Positions 1 through 6,165 of a stretch of 64,000 nt of DNA are shown here, one piece after another. A program made the translations under genes and the position numbers. The DNA is from Acuticoccus mangrovi (GTDB taxonomy: Bacteria; Pseudomonadota; Alphaproteobacteria; Rhizobiales; Amorphaceae): positions 310,001-374,000 of the forward strand of contig NZ_JAEKJA010000001.1 in the NCBI RefSeq assembly GCF_016411865.1, written 5' to 3'. How positions within the stretch are numbered: the first letter of the stretch is position 1; every line of letters begins with the position of its first letter. The notes below the pieces were generated by a model. The model did not search any database and was not told the DNA's origin. It was given only the letters and a program-made list of their open reading frames with translations.

Positions 1-498
1 GAGCTCGATGTAGCGGTTCTCGGCCCGGTTGCCGCCGACGGCGGTCTGGATGGTGGGCTCCGGCGAGCTCGCCATGCCGAGCGAGCCCATGTCCCCGGTG
101 GGGTGGGCGCGAATGTCGCCGACGGCGTCCACCACCTTGGTGCCGAGGATGGCGGAAGGAAGCCAGGCGTTGAGCGTGGAGGAGCGCCCGTTCTGGCCGA
201 TGATGAGGCCGGCGACGGGGGCGCCCAGTGCATCCTGCAGAAGCTCCACCGCCTTCACGTAGTCGACGCCCTGCATCTCCCACGGTGTGGTGGAGGCGGG
301 CGCGCCGATGGCGGCGGCGGTCGCCACCCACGCGTCGGGGTCGAGCTCGTCGATGGACACGAGCTCCGGCGTGCCGACGGCGACGGCGGCATAGCCGAGC
401 TTGCGGCCGTGGTCGGCCCATCCGCCGCCGCCGGCGGCATAGACGGATCCGCCCTTCACCGCGGCTTCCACATGATGTTCGGTCAGAATGAGGCCCAT
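1..498 (-). CDS. DUF917 family protein, N-terminal part (runs off left edge)
   Basis: The reading frame starts at an ATG at 498 behind a GGGAG ribosome site and stays open for 166 codons to the window edge, so the C-terminal half is missing. The N-terminus begins MGLILTEHHVEAAVKGGS and then has a glycine-rich stretch (YAAGGGGWADHG, residues 20-31), which I recognise as the start of DUF917 proteins, a family related to hydantoinase/oxoprolinase-type enzymes and including S-methyl thiohydantoin desulfurase. Later residues (GLIIGQNGRSSTLNAWLPSA, about 98-117) also fit the family. The substrate cannot be told from the sequence. Its upstream side faces the integrated element; the attachment repeat lies 175 bp away, so the gene itself was not disrupted. 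Confidence 0.75.
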   Translation of the reverse strand, partial: MGLILTEHHVEAAVKGGSVYAAGGGGWADHGRKLGYAAVAVGTPELVSIDELDPDAWVATAAAIGAPASTTPWEMQGVDYVKAVELLQDALGAPVAGLIIGQNGRSSTLNAWLPSAILGTKVVDAVGDIRAHPTGDMGSLGMASSPEPTIQTAVGGNRAENRYIEL

Positions 499-929
499 CG
501 CGCTCCCTCGCGGCACGGGCATCCGGGAGGGTGATCCCGCGCCCGGCGCAAAGCCGTGCACGAAGCCTGCCAACTCAAGGACTTGGAGCGATCGCGCAGA
601 CGCGCGGAGCAACGCGCTCGGCGGCATCGGGCCGCCCGCGGCGCAAATGTCTTCCCCAGGTCTGAAGAGGGAGTGGCTCCCCGGGCCGCACTGAAAGGCC
701 CAAGGAATAACAAGGCGATAGCCTCTTTCAGGACAGGCGGTGTTCTTCGTCTGTCTACGCGTTTCGGCGTTGGAGTGTCCCACGATCCGCGGCCCTTCAT
801 CACGAAGAACGCCGCCCGGGTGGGGGCCCGGAACGGCGTCAATCATCATAGAGTAGAGCAGCAGAGCTCACCCAATATGTACCCCCTGCAGCCCTCGCCG
901 GCAAGGATTCCGAGCATTGGAGGCGCCGC
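499..929. other. Intergenic region spanning the chromosome/element boundary
   Basis: No convincing gene is seen here. The first 175 bp are the chromosomal upstream region of the DUF917 gene. The left attachment repeat follows at 674-688, and the rest is the element's left-end DNA leading to the primase gene, whose GGAG ribosome site is near 917. Confidence 0.6.
674..688. repeat. Left attachment site (attL candidate)
   Basis: Sequence TGGCTCCCCGGGCCG, identical to the last 15 bases of the tRNA-Asn gene at 11364-11378. Identity ends abruptly on both sides, as expected for a crossover core. Confidence 0.75.
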
Positions 930-1523
930 ATGAGCGCCCTCCTCACCGCCGCCCTCGCGCTCGCCGAACGCGGTTGGCCTGTCTTCCCCTGCAACCCTGC
1001 CGCCGACAAGGCGAAGGGCAAGCAGCCGCTCATCGCGAAGGGCTTCAAAGGTGCGTCGACTGACCCCGACACCATTCGCACCTGGTGGCGCGAGCACCCG
1101 GACGCTCTCATCGGCCTGTCGACCGGCCGCGACCTCGGCGCCTTCGTCGTCGACCTTGATCCCCGCGAGGACGACTGCGAGACCCTGTGGCGCAGGCTCG
1201 AGGAGCACATCGGTGCCGAACTCGGCGAGCCGGTTGTGGCGATCACTCAGTCCGGCGGCTGGCATCTCTACTTCGCCTGGCCGGACCTCCCGCAGGGTGC
1301 GAAGCTCGGGAACCGCGGCGGCCTGATCCCACACGTCGACGTCCGCGGCGCCGGCGGCTATGTTATCGCGCTCCCTTCCGTGATGAGCGACGGTCGCACC
1401 TACACGTGGCGCCGCCGTGCCGATGGCGAGCGAGGGCTCACAGCGCCGCCGGCCCCCTCGTTGACTGCATCCTCCGAAGGGGCGCCTTCGCCCCTCAGCG
1501 GCCGCCCCAGGCGATGCGTCTAG
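930..1523 (+). CDS. Bifunctional DNA primase/polymerase (PrimPol) domain protein
   Basis: Archaeo-eukaryotic-type PrimPol domain that would prime and extend DNA for replication of the element. Visible family motifs are the N-terminal ALALAERGWPVFPCNP, the metal-binding FVVDLDP (two Asp, about residues 72-76), the SGGWHLYF His motif (about 109-116) and HVDVRGAGGYVIALPS (about 133-148). The start at 930 has GGAG nine bases upstream. At 197 residues it holds only the catalytic domain: relatives normally continue through a linker into a helical primase C-terminal region and a DUF3987 helicase in one chain. Here the frame stops at 1523 within a linker, and the rest is encoded in another frame starting at 1514. 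Either the gene split by frameshift and the halves work as two proteins, or expression involves recoding. Confidence 0.85.
   Translation: MSALLTAALALAERGWPVFPCNPAADKAKGKQPLIAKGFKGASTDPDTIRTWWREHPDALIGLSTGRDLGAFVVDLDPREDDCETLWRRLEEHIGAELGEPVVAITQSGGWHLYFAWPDLPQGAKLGNRGGLIPHVDVRGAGGYVIALPSVMSDGRTYTWRRRADGERGLTAPPAPSLTASSEGAPSPLSGRPRRCV
1478..1495. repeat. Small palindrome in the primase linker
   Basis: AGGGGCG-CCTT-CGCCCCT forms a 7-bp stem just before the point where the primase and helicase frames part. A related palindrome (GCGAAGGC/GCCTTCGC) sits at 1802-1820 in the second linker of the downstream gene, and both regions encode low-complexity Ser/Gly/Arg/Pro sequence. They look like inserted palindromic elements. 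Confidence 0.5.
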
Positions 1524-3400
1524 ACGCATCGGAACGGCGTCGGAAATATGCCCTTGCTGCGATGGATGCCGAGATCCAGCAGCTCGCGGCCGCACCGGTT
1601 GGCGAACAGAACGATCGGCTGAACCGGGCGGCCTTCGCCCTGGGGCAGCTCGCCGGCGCTGGCGCTCTCTCCGAGGGCGTGGCGCGCGCGGCGCTTGAGG
1701 AGGTGGCGGACACCTGGCCGAACCTGCGGAAGAGCCGCGGCACGATCGCCAGCGGCCTCAAGGCGGGCATGGCGCAGCCGCGCGACCTCGCCGAGGTTGA
1801 AGCGAAGGCGGCGCCTTCGCGCGGCCGCGCCTCTGAGGGAATGCCTCTCCGTTCAGGCGGAGCGGCGAGCTCCGCCGCCGGAGACCGAGGCAGGCCGTTT
1901 CCGGGGGCGCAGGCGGCCGGTGATTGGGTGACGCCGGACCTCACCGTCATCGACGGCGAGGTGCGCAAGGCTCCGCCCTTTCCGACGCATATCCTCGGCG
2001 ACTTCTGGTCACGATGGGTAACCGCACGAGCAGATGCAGCGTCGGCACCGGTCGACTATGTGGCAGCTTCCCTGCTGGCTTGTGCAGGCGCCGCGATTGC
2101 GAACGTGCGGTGGCCGGTCGCCGGCGCCGGGTGGGCGGAGCCGGCGCATCTTTGGGTCGCGTTGGTGGGTTCGCCGTCCGCCGGCAAGTCGCCGGCGATG
2201 AAGGCCGCAGTGAGCCTCATCAGCGAGGCCGAGGGGGCGCTTCGCGTCGGCCTGGACGACAAGCTTCGCGCCTGGCGGACCAAGGAGCAGGCGGCGAAGG
2301 CGCGGCGCGCAGTGTGGGAGCAGGAGGTTGCGGCGGCCGCTCGCGAGGACCGGGATCCGCCGCCGCTGCCGGCGGACGCCGAGCCGCCGGCGCCGTTCGT
2401 CGCGCCGCGCATCCTGATCGCCGATGCCACGAGCGAAAAGCAGGCCGAGCTTGCTGCGGTCCTGCCGCGTGGCCTTCTCCTCGTGAGGGACGAGCTGAGT
2501 GGCTGGCTTGCATCCTTCGGCCGATACAGCGGCGACGGCGCAGACCGCTCATTCGCGCTCGAGGCGTGGAACGGAGGCGCCTATGTGGTCGACCGCAAGA
2601 AGACGGCGGACCCGATCCGGGTCCGCCACCTGAGCGTGGGCGCGCTGGGCGGCATCCAACCAGATCGGCTCGCCCCGATCATCGACGGTCCCGACGACGG
2701 GCTCCCGACGCGGTTCCTGTGGGCATGGCCGGAGCGGCCCCCGGTGTTCCGGATCGCGCGAACCCCGATCGACGACAGCGAGGCCCGCGCCGCGTTCGTC
2801 CGTCTGGCGCGGTTGCCGATCGGCACTGATGGGCACGGGAACCCGGAGCCGAAGCGGCTGCCGCTCTGCGAGGATGCCGTTCTCATCCTCGAGGAGCTTG
2901 CCCGTGACATGGCCGCGAAGGCGGAGGACATCACCGGACCGCTTGCCGGTGCGCTGGGGAAGGCGCGGGGGCATGCTCTGCGGCTGGCCTGCATTCTCGA
3001 GCATCTGGCCTGGTGTGCGGCGCCTGGTGATCCGGAGCCGGAGGGGATCAGCGGAGAAGCGATGCGCCGCGCTGTGGATCTCATCGCGGCCTATTTCGTG
3101 CCGATGGCCGAGCGTGTGTTCGGCGATGCGATCATCCCGCCTGCGGACCGGGGGGCGACGCGCTTGGCACGGCATGTCAGGTCTGAGGGGCTGACCGTGT
3201 TCAATGCTCGCGAGGTGCGTTTGCGGCTTGGCGGAAGCTTGCGGACTTCTGAAGCGATGCTCGCGGCGTGCGGCGAGCTGGAAGAGGCCGGCCTGATCCG
3301 TGAGCTCCATCCTGTTGGTGCCCGAAAGCGGGGGCGCCAGGCGCGGCACTTCGATGTGCATCCCGCCCTCAGCCGCGTGCGCGCGCTGCGAACCGTCTAG
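1514..3400 (+). CDS. Primase C-terminal region plus DUF3987 helicase-like protein
   Basis: Replication ATPase of the element. The N-terminal ~90 residues (RRKYALAAMDAEIQQLAAAP and LNRAAFALGQLAGAGAL onward to IASGLKAGM) are the helical segment that normally follows a PrimPol domain. A low-complexity linker follows, then the DUF3987 domain with a Walker A motif GSPSAGKSP and an acidic ADATSEKQAELAAVLPRG/LLLVRDELSGWL region resembling Walker B. A C-terminal winged-helix-like stretch (EAMLAACGELEEAGLIRE) ends the 628-residue chain. The start chosen is ATG 1514, overlapping the primase stop by 10 bp, so translational coupling is likely; the open frame extends further upstream but that part is antiparallel to nothing recognisable. 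A strong hairpin terminator follows at 3442. Confidence 0.8.
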   Translation: MRLDASERRRKYALAAMDAEIQQLAAAPVGEQNDRLNRAAFALGQLAGAGALSEGVARAALEEVADTWPNLRKSRGTIASGLKAGMAQPRDLAEVEAKAAPSRGRASEGMPLRSGGAASSAAGDRGRPFPGAQAAGDWVTPDLTVIDGEVRKAPPFPTHILGDFWSRWVTARADAASAPVDYVAASLLACAGAAIANVRWPVAGAGWAEPAHLWVALVGSPSAGKSPAMKAAVSLISEAEGALRVGLDDKLRAWRTKEQAAKARRAVWEQEVAAAAREDRDPPPLPADAEPPAPFVAPRILIADATSEKQAELAAVLPRGLLLVRDELSGWLASFGRYSGDGADRSFALEAWNGGAYVVDRKKTADPIRVRHLSVGALGGIQPDRLAPIIDGPDDGLPTRFLWAWPERPPVFRIARTPIDDSEARAAFVRLARLPIGTDGHGNPEPKRLPLCEDAVLILEELARDMAAKAEDITGPLAGALGKARGHALRLACILEHLAWCAAPGDPEPEGISGEAMRRAVDLIAAYFVPMAERVFGDAIIPPADRGATRLARHVRSEGLTVFNAREVRLRLGGSLRTSEAMLAACGELEEAGLIRELHPVGARKRGRQARHFDVHPALSRVRALRTV

Positions 3401-3441
3401 GCGCCGGTCGCCGCCACCGGCCTTCGAAAGGCAGGAGAGTT

Positions 3442-3467
3442 GAAAGGGGGCGCACGCGCCCCCTTTC
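3442..3467 (+). terminator. Perfect hairpin after the replication genes
   Basis: GAAAGGGGGCGC-AC-GCGCCCCCTTTC gives a 12-bp perfect stem 42 bp after the DUF3987 stop codon. There is no long T-run, but position and strength suit a transcription terminator. Confidence 0.6.
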
Positions 3468-3573
3468 CGCATGCGCGGGGGCGAGAGCGTGCGACAGCTG
3501 AGAGGGCATCTGGCCCTCCGAAAAGAGAACAAAATATAAACACACACTTCAAAACCATCTCTATAGGCCGAAA

Positions 3574-3807
3574 TCTCCGAAATCTCCGTAAATCGCAGAC
3601 CGTTGATATCGCACGGTTTTTTCGGGGTATTTTTGAAGAGTGCCGAGTCTCCGAAATCTCCGTAAATCGGTCGACCGGGCCGCGCCGGTGTGTGGGGGCT
3701 GATTTACGGAGATTTTCGGAGACTAATCGGAGACTCGCTATTCTCCGATAAACCGGCTGTAACTCATTGAAATCACAGGGGCTAGAGATTTACGGAGATT
3801 TCGGAGA
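3574..3807. repeat. Origin-like array of four 21-bp repeats, two in each orientation
   Basis: Copies at 3574-3594 and 3648-3668 read TCTCCGAAATCTCC followed by GTAAATC. Inverted copies lie at 3701-3722 (one extra T) and 3787-3807. Three copies are exact. Extra half-motifs (TCGGAGACT, TTCTCCGATAA) lie between 3726 and 3751. The stretch is richer in A/T than its surroundings and lies directly after the primase/helicase genes, so a replication origin with initiator-binding sites is the best reading. An operator array is the alternative. Confidence 0.6.
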
Positions 3808-3947
3808 CTAAATCTCACTCAGACGGAGAGGAGGCGGCCGCCGGCAGGGGCTGGAAGGCGTGGACCTGTCGGCGCGGGTCCTTCCTGGGGAGGAGGATGC
3901 GGGTAGTTCGCGCCGCAGTGTGGCTCCAGTTACAGACGAGATTGAAG

Positions 3948-3973
3948 CCTAAACACTCCGTTTAGTGTTTAGG
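3948..3973. repeat. Inverted repeat, 10-bp perfect stem
   Basis: CCTAAACACT-CCGTTT-AGTGTTTAGG. It lies between the origin-like array and the end of the leftward cassette. It could be a terminator for leftward transcription, a single-strand origin or a protein site. Confidence 0.45.
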
Positions 3974-4017
3974 GGTACTGGCGCGTGTATAAGGTGAGAG
4001 GGCGTAATTTGTGTCGC

Positions 4018-4056
4018 AATCGCAGATATTCTCTATCGTACAGAGTATCTGCGATT
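4018..4056. repeat. Long inverted repeat (17-bp arms, 15 paired)
   Basis: Arms 4018-4034 and 4040-4056, with outer 11 bases (AATCGCAGATA/TATCTGCGATT) perfectly paired and a 5-base loop. It lies 28 bp beyond the last gene of the leftward cassette, so it may end that transcript. No T-run is present. Confidence 0.45.
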
Positions 4057-4084
4057 GGTATCTATTGAACAGACGAAGCGAGTA

Positions 4085-4321
4085 TCAGTTTGCGAAGTCG
4101 GCCGCGTTTGGTATGGATGATCCAACATCCATCAACATAACGGTAGCGCGGAGAGAGGGGGCTTGATCTTTGTCAACGTTGTCGACCGCCCAGCTGACTG
4201 TTTCTACCCGGTAAATTCGGTCAGCAATGTATACAGTGTCGCCCTTGCGTGGTGCACCATTGGCGTCTAGACATAGGATTAAATCGCCTTCGGCACGCGT
4301 ATCGCGAAACTCGATCTTCAT
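4085..4321 (-). CDS. Small protein of unknown function (78 aa)
   Basis: Last gene of a three-gene leftward cassette. It starts at ATG 4321 behind AAAAGG. The sequence (MKIEFRDTRAEGDLILCLDA, then RKGDTVYIADRIYRVETVSWAVDN) has alternating hydrophobic residues suggesting a small beta-rich fold, with no signal peptide or membrane segment. I do not recognise a family. The cassette has lower GC than the flanking chromosome and lies beside the element's repressor, so a role in element control or host interference is possible but not shown. Confidence 0.6.
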   Translation of the reverse strand: MKIEFRDTRAEGDLILCLDANGAPRKGDTVYIADRIYRVETVSWAVDNVDKDQAPSLRATVMLMDVGSSIPNAADFAN

Positions 4322-4333
4322 AGGGTCTACCTT

Positions 4334-4576
4334 TTAAGTCTTTAGGAATGGCAATTTTTGGCTTTCAATTTTTGAGAATCCTGATACTAGCTCAATTGTC
4401 CATCGCATTACTTGTAGATCGGTCTCATTTGCTGTGTCTAGCATGTGTCTTACTTTGGTATATGCATCATTAAGTTGGCTTATGAACTTGGGCCGTACAT
4501 CGGGATCTATTTCTTTGAGGATCTCGATGAGTGCAGCAATAATAACCGCTACTCCTGCCCCGAGATAATTGTTCAT
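4334..4576 (-). CDS. Small protein with an N-terminal hydrophobic segment (80 aa)
   Basis: Second gene of the leftward cassette; its ATG at 4576 directly follows the TAA (4578-4580) of the HTH gene, with GGAG inside the end of that gene, so the two are translationally coupled. Residues 5-20 (LGAGVAVIIAALIEIL) are hydrophobic enough for a membrane anchor. The rest is helical and charged (DPDVRPKFISQLNDAYTKVRHML). No family is recognised. A small membrane-associated protein paired with a repressor could be a superinfection or immunity factor; this is inference. Confidence 0.6.
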   Translation of the reverse strand: MNNYLGAGVAVIIAALIEILKEIDPDVRPKFISQLNDAYTKVRHMLDTANETDLQVMRWTIELVSGFSKIESQKLPFLKT

Positions 4577-4577
4577 A

Positions 4578-4817
4578 TTACTTGTCTCCTTCTTGGATTT
4601 TTATCTGGACTCCTAGCCCGCGGCCACTTTCGTCCGAAACGAACTGAACCCCGGCTGCCTCCAAGGCTCGCTGGATAGCCTGAAGCGTTGACTGCTTGGC
4701 GTCACCACCTTTCTCAATGCGGGTCACGGTATTGGCTGTCACGCCTGCCTCCGCGGCTAGCTCCCGCACTCCCCACCCTAGCCCAGCTCTGGCCATCCTC
4801 AGTTGAATTGGCGTCAT
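4578..4817 (-). CDS. Cro/CI-type helix-turn-helix repressor (79 aa)
   Basis: A short XRE-family DNA-binding protein. MTPIQLRMARAGLGWGVREL and AAEAGVTANTVTRIEKG make up the classic HTH_3 motif, followed by a recognition-domain extension (TLQAIQRALEAAGVQFV) and a tail GRGLGVQIK common in such regulators. The ATG at 4817 was chosen because AAGGA precedes it at good spacing and the fold begins there; an ATG at 4877 would add 20 unrelated residues. The gene is divergent from the rightward gene at 4910 with 92 bp between them, the standard arrangement of a phage-type repressor controlling early rightward transcription. Confidence 0.85.
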   Translation of the reverse strand: MTPIQLRMARAGLGWGVRELAAEAGVTANTVTRIEKGGDAKQSTLQAIQRALEAAGVQFVSDESGRGLGVQIKIQEGDK

Positions 4818-4909
4818 TGGTTCTGGGTCCTTATGCGCGTTGACAGTGTATCGTTTCGAGTGCACTACTAGGGACAAGGTACAAACGCGACGTTACAGGA
4901 GCAACGACA
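4818..4909. promoter_or_regulatory. Divergent control region of the element
   Basis: The 92 bp between the repressor gene and the rightward gene must hold both promoters and presumably repressor operators. AGTGTATCG and AGTGCACTA lie about one helical turn apart (4845-4868) and could be half-sites. No consensus promoter stands out. Confidence 0.4.
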
Positions 4910-5374
4910 ATGCCGAACACCACCGTTCCGGCCGACGGGGAAGCCATGCCCGGCGGCGAGCTGACGCCGGATGAAAAGGTCCGGTTGCGCGAATTGAAGG
5001 AAGAATTCTTCGCGCTGATTGGGCGTGCGACAGATGCTGAGAACAAAGCCGACGAGGACCGCTTGAAGCGCGTGCAGTTCGAGCGCTTCGTGGGTGACAC
5101 TATCCTCGACCTGCTGGACAAGATCTCGGCGGAGTTGCAGCCGCGAATTCACCTTCTCGACCTGGCGGTCGGGGGTGACAGCGTGCCATCGGACGATAGA
5201 GGTGCCCTCCGCTGGGCTGTCGATGACGTGGGCGGCGTGGTCGACGACCTCTATCTCGACCTCAAGGGGATTAGCCGCATCGCGCACCGGCGGGTCGAGG
5301 CTGAGCTTGGTCGGTGGGTGCCGCTGCGGGATGACGAAGAATTCTCGTTGTGCGGGGCCGACGAGAAAGACTGA
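4910..5374 (+). CDS. Uncharacterised helical protein of the element (154 aa)
   Basis: First rightward gene opposite the repressor, with GGAG nine bases before the ATG. It is acidic and helix-rich: residues 19-47 (LTPDEKVRLRELKEEFFALIG and following) and 50-75 look like long amphipathic helices, possibly a short coiled coil. No catalytic motif, signal peptide or membrane segment is visible and no family is recognised. The same frame continues for 54 more sense codons after the TGA at 5372-5374, with composition like the gene itself (see the next entry). Confidence 0.6.
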   Translation: MPNTTVPADGEAMPGGELTPDEKVRLRELKEEFFALIGRATDAENKADEDRLKRVQFERFVGDTILDLLDKISAELQPRIHLLDLAVGGDSVPSDDRGALRWAVDDVGGVVDDLYLDLKGISRIAHRRVEAELGRWVPLRDDEEFSLCGADEKD

Positions 5375-5539
5375 AAGGGCAGGATCGGCCGGGCAGCTGC
5401 GACGTGCGCGAAGCGGCAAGCCCAGGCGCTCGCGCTGTCCTTGGACGAAGCGGCCGATCTCCTCGAGTGGGCGGAAGGCTTTAGGGACACGCTCGACGAA
5501 GTGCGGGCGGAGCGCCGAGCGCATTGTGGTGAGGGCTGA
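5375..5539 (+). other. In-frame continuation after the TGA of the 154-aa gene
   Basis: Directly after the TGA the same frame stays open to a second TGA at 5537-5539 and reads like real protein (KRQAQALALSLDEAADLL, then EWAEGFRDTLDEVRAERRA). No ATG or GTG lies in its first half; TTG near 5442 is the first plausible start. It may be a nonsense-truncated gene end, a read-through extension, or a tiny gene with a TTG start. Confidence 0.4.
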
Positions 5540-5556
5540 TATCCACGTTGTGCGCT

Positions 5557-5612
5557 CACCTACTAGACTTTCTATGAGCCTCGCTATATGCTCACAGAAA
5601 ATCTAATAGGTG
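5557..5612. repeat. Inverted repeat overlapping a ribosome-binding site
   Basis: Arms 5557-5573 (CACCTACTAGACTTTCT) and 5596-5612 (AGAAAATCTAATAGGTG) pair at 15 of 17 positions. The right arm contains AGGTG, the ribosome site of the gene at 5617, so the fold could hide it. It could equally be an operator for a dimeric regulator such as the HTH protein at 4578. Confidence 0.5.
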
Positions 5613-5616
5613 GCTC

Positions 5617-6159
5617 ATGTCCTACACAATTCACGACGGAATGAAGGTGTCCGGCTTCAGCCGTTCTACGCTCGCTGCGGCGGTCGCGAAGTCATGGATT
5701 CCGATGCGCCACATGAATGTCGAGAACGGAAAGAAACGCCCCTTCGATAAGACAGACCTTGTTTGGATCCATGTGGTTGCCGGATTGCGCGCGATCGGCG
5801 TCCCCTGGGATGCGCTCCCCCAAATCTTCACGGATTGCGGGCTCTTCTCCGACGGCTGGTGCAAGAGCCTGACCGATCTCTTCCCGAATGAGGCTGCCAC
5901 CCGAGCCCGGTGGGTGAAGGAGTATCCTTCTGCTACACCCGAGGAACTGGCCCCCGTCCTGTGCGTCAGCCATAGCCTGTGGTCGAGCTTCTTCCGCGTG
6001 GTTGAGCGCGTGAACGGTGAGGTTCAGCCAGGCGAGTTGCGGGGGCGCATCATGCCGCTGGCGCTCGTAATCGACTTCCTTCGCTCGGGGGACGGGGGCG
6101 TCCTGCTGTTCAATCTCGACGAAATCACCGTGATCGTCGAACAGCGTTTGGCGGAATAG
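5617..6159 (+). CDS. MerR-like winged-helix protein in the terminase position (180 aa)
   Basis: The N-terminus (KVSGFSRSTLAAAVAKSWIP, then KKRPFDKTDLVWIHVVAGLRAIGVPWDAL) has the layout of a MerR-type winged helix: a helix-turn-helix, a short wing and a helix pair. The remaining 110 residues carry no motif I recognise. It ends 6 bp before the portal gene, the place where terminase subunits usually sit in head modules, and small terminases of the lambda Nu1 type also begin with a winged helix. A DNA-recognition role in packaging is therefore plausible, but a transcription factor is equally possible. There is no large-terminase ATPase beside it. An inverted repeat covers its ribosome site. Confidence 0.6.
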   Translation: MSYTIHDGMKVSGFSRSTLAAAVAKSWIPMRHMNVENGKKRPFDKTDLVWIHVVAGLRAIGVPWDALPQIFTDCGLFSDGWCKSLTDLFPNEAATRARWVKEYPSATPEELAPVLCVSHSLWSSFFRVVERVNGEVQPGELRGRIMPLALVIDFLRSGDGGVLLFNLDEITVIVEQRLAE

Positions 6160-6165
6160 CCGAAC

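Noticed and set aside
5372-5374. TGA read as selenocysteine in the 154-aa gene
   Set aside because: No selenoprotein family, no recognisable SECIS hairpin and no Cys-homolog context; nonsense mutation or a natural stop is simpler.
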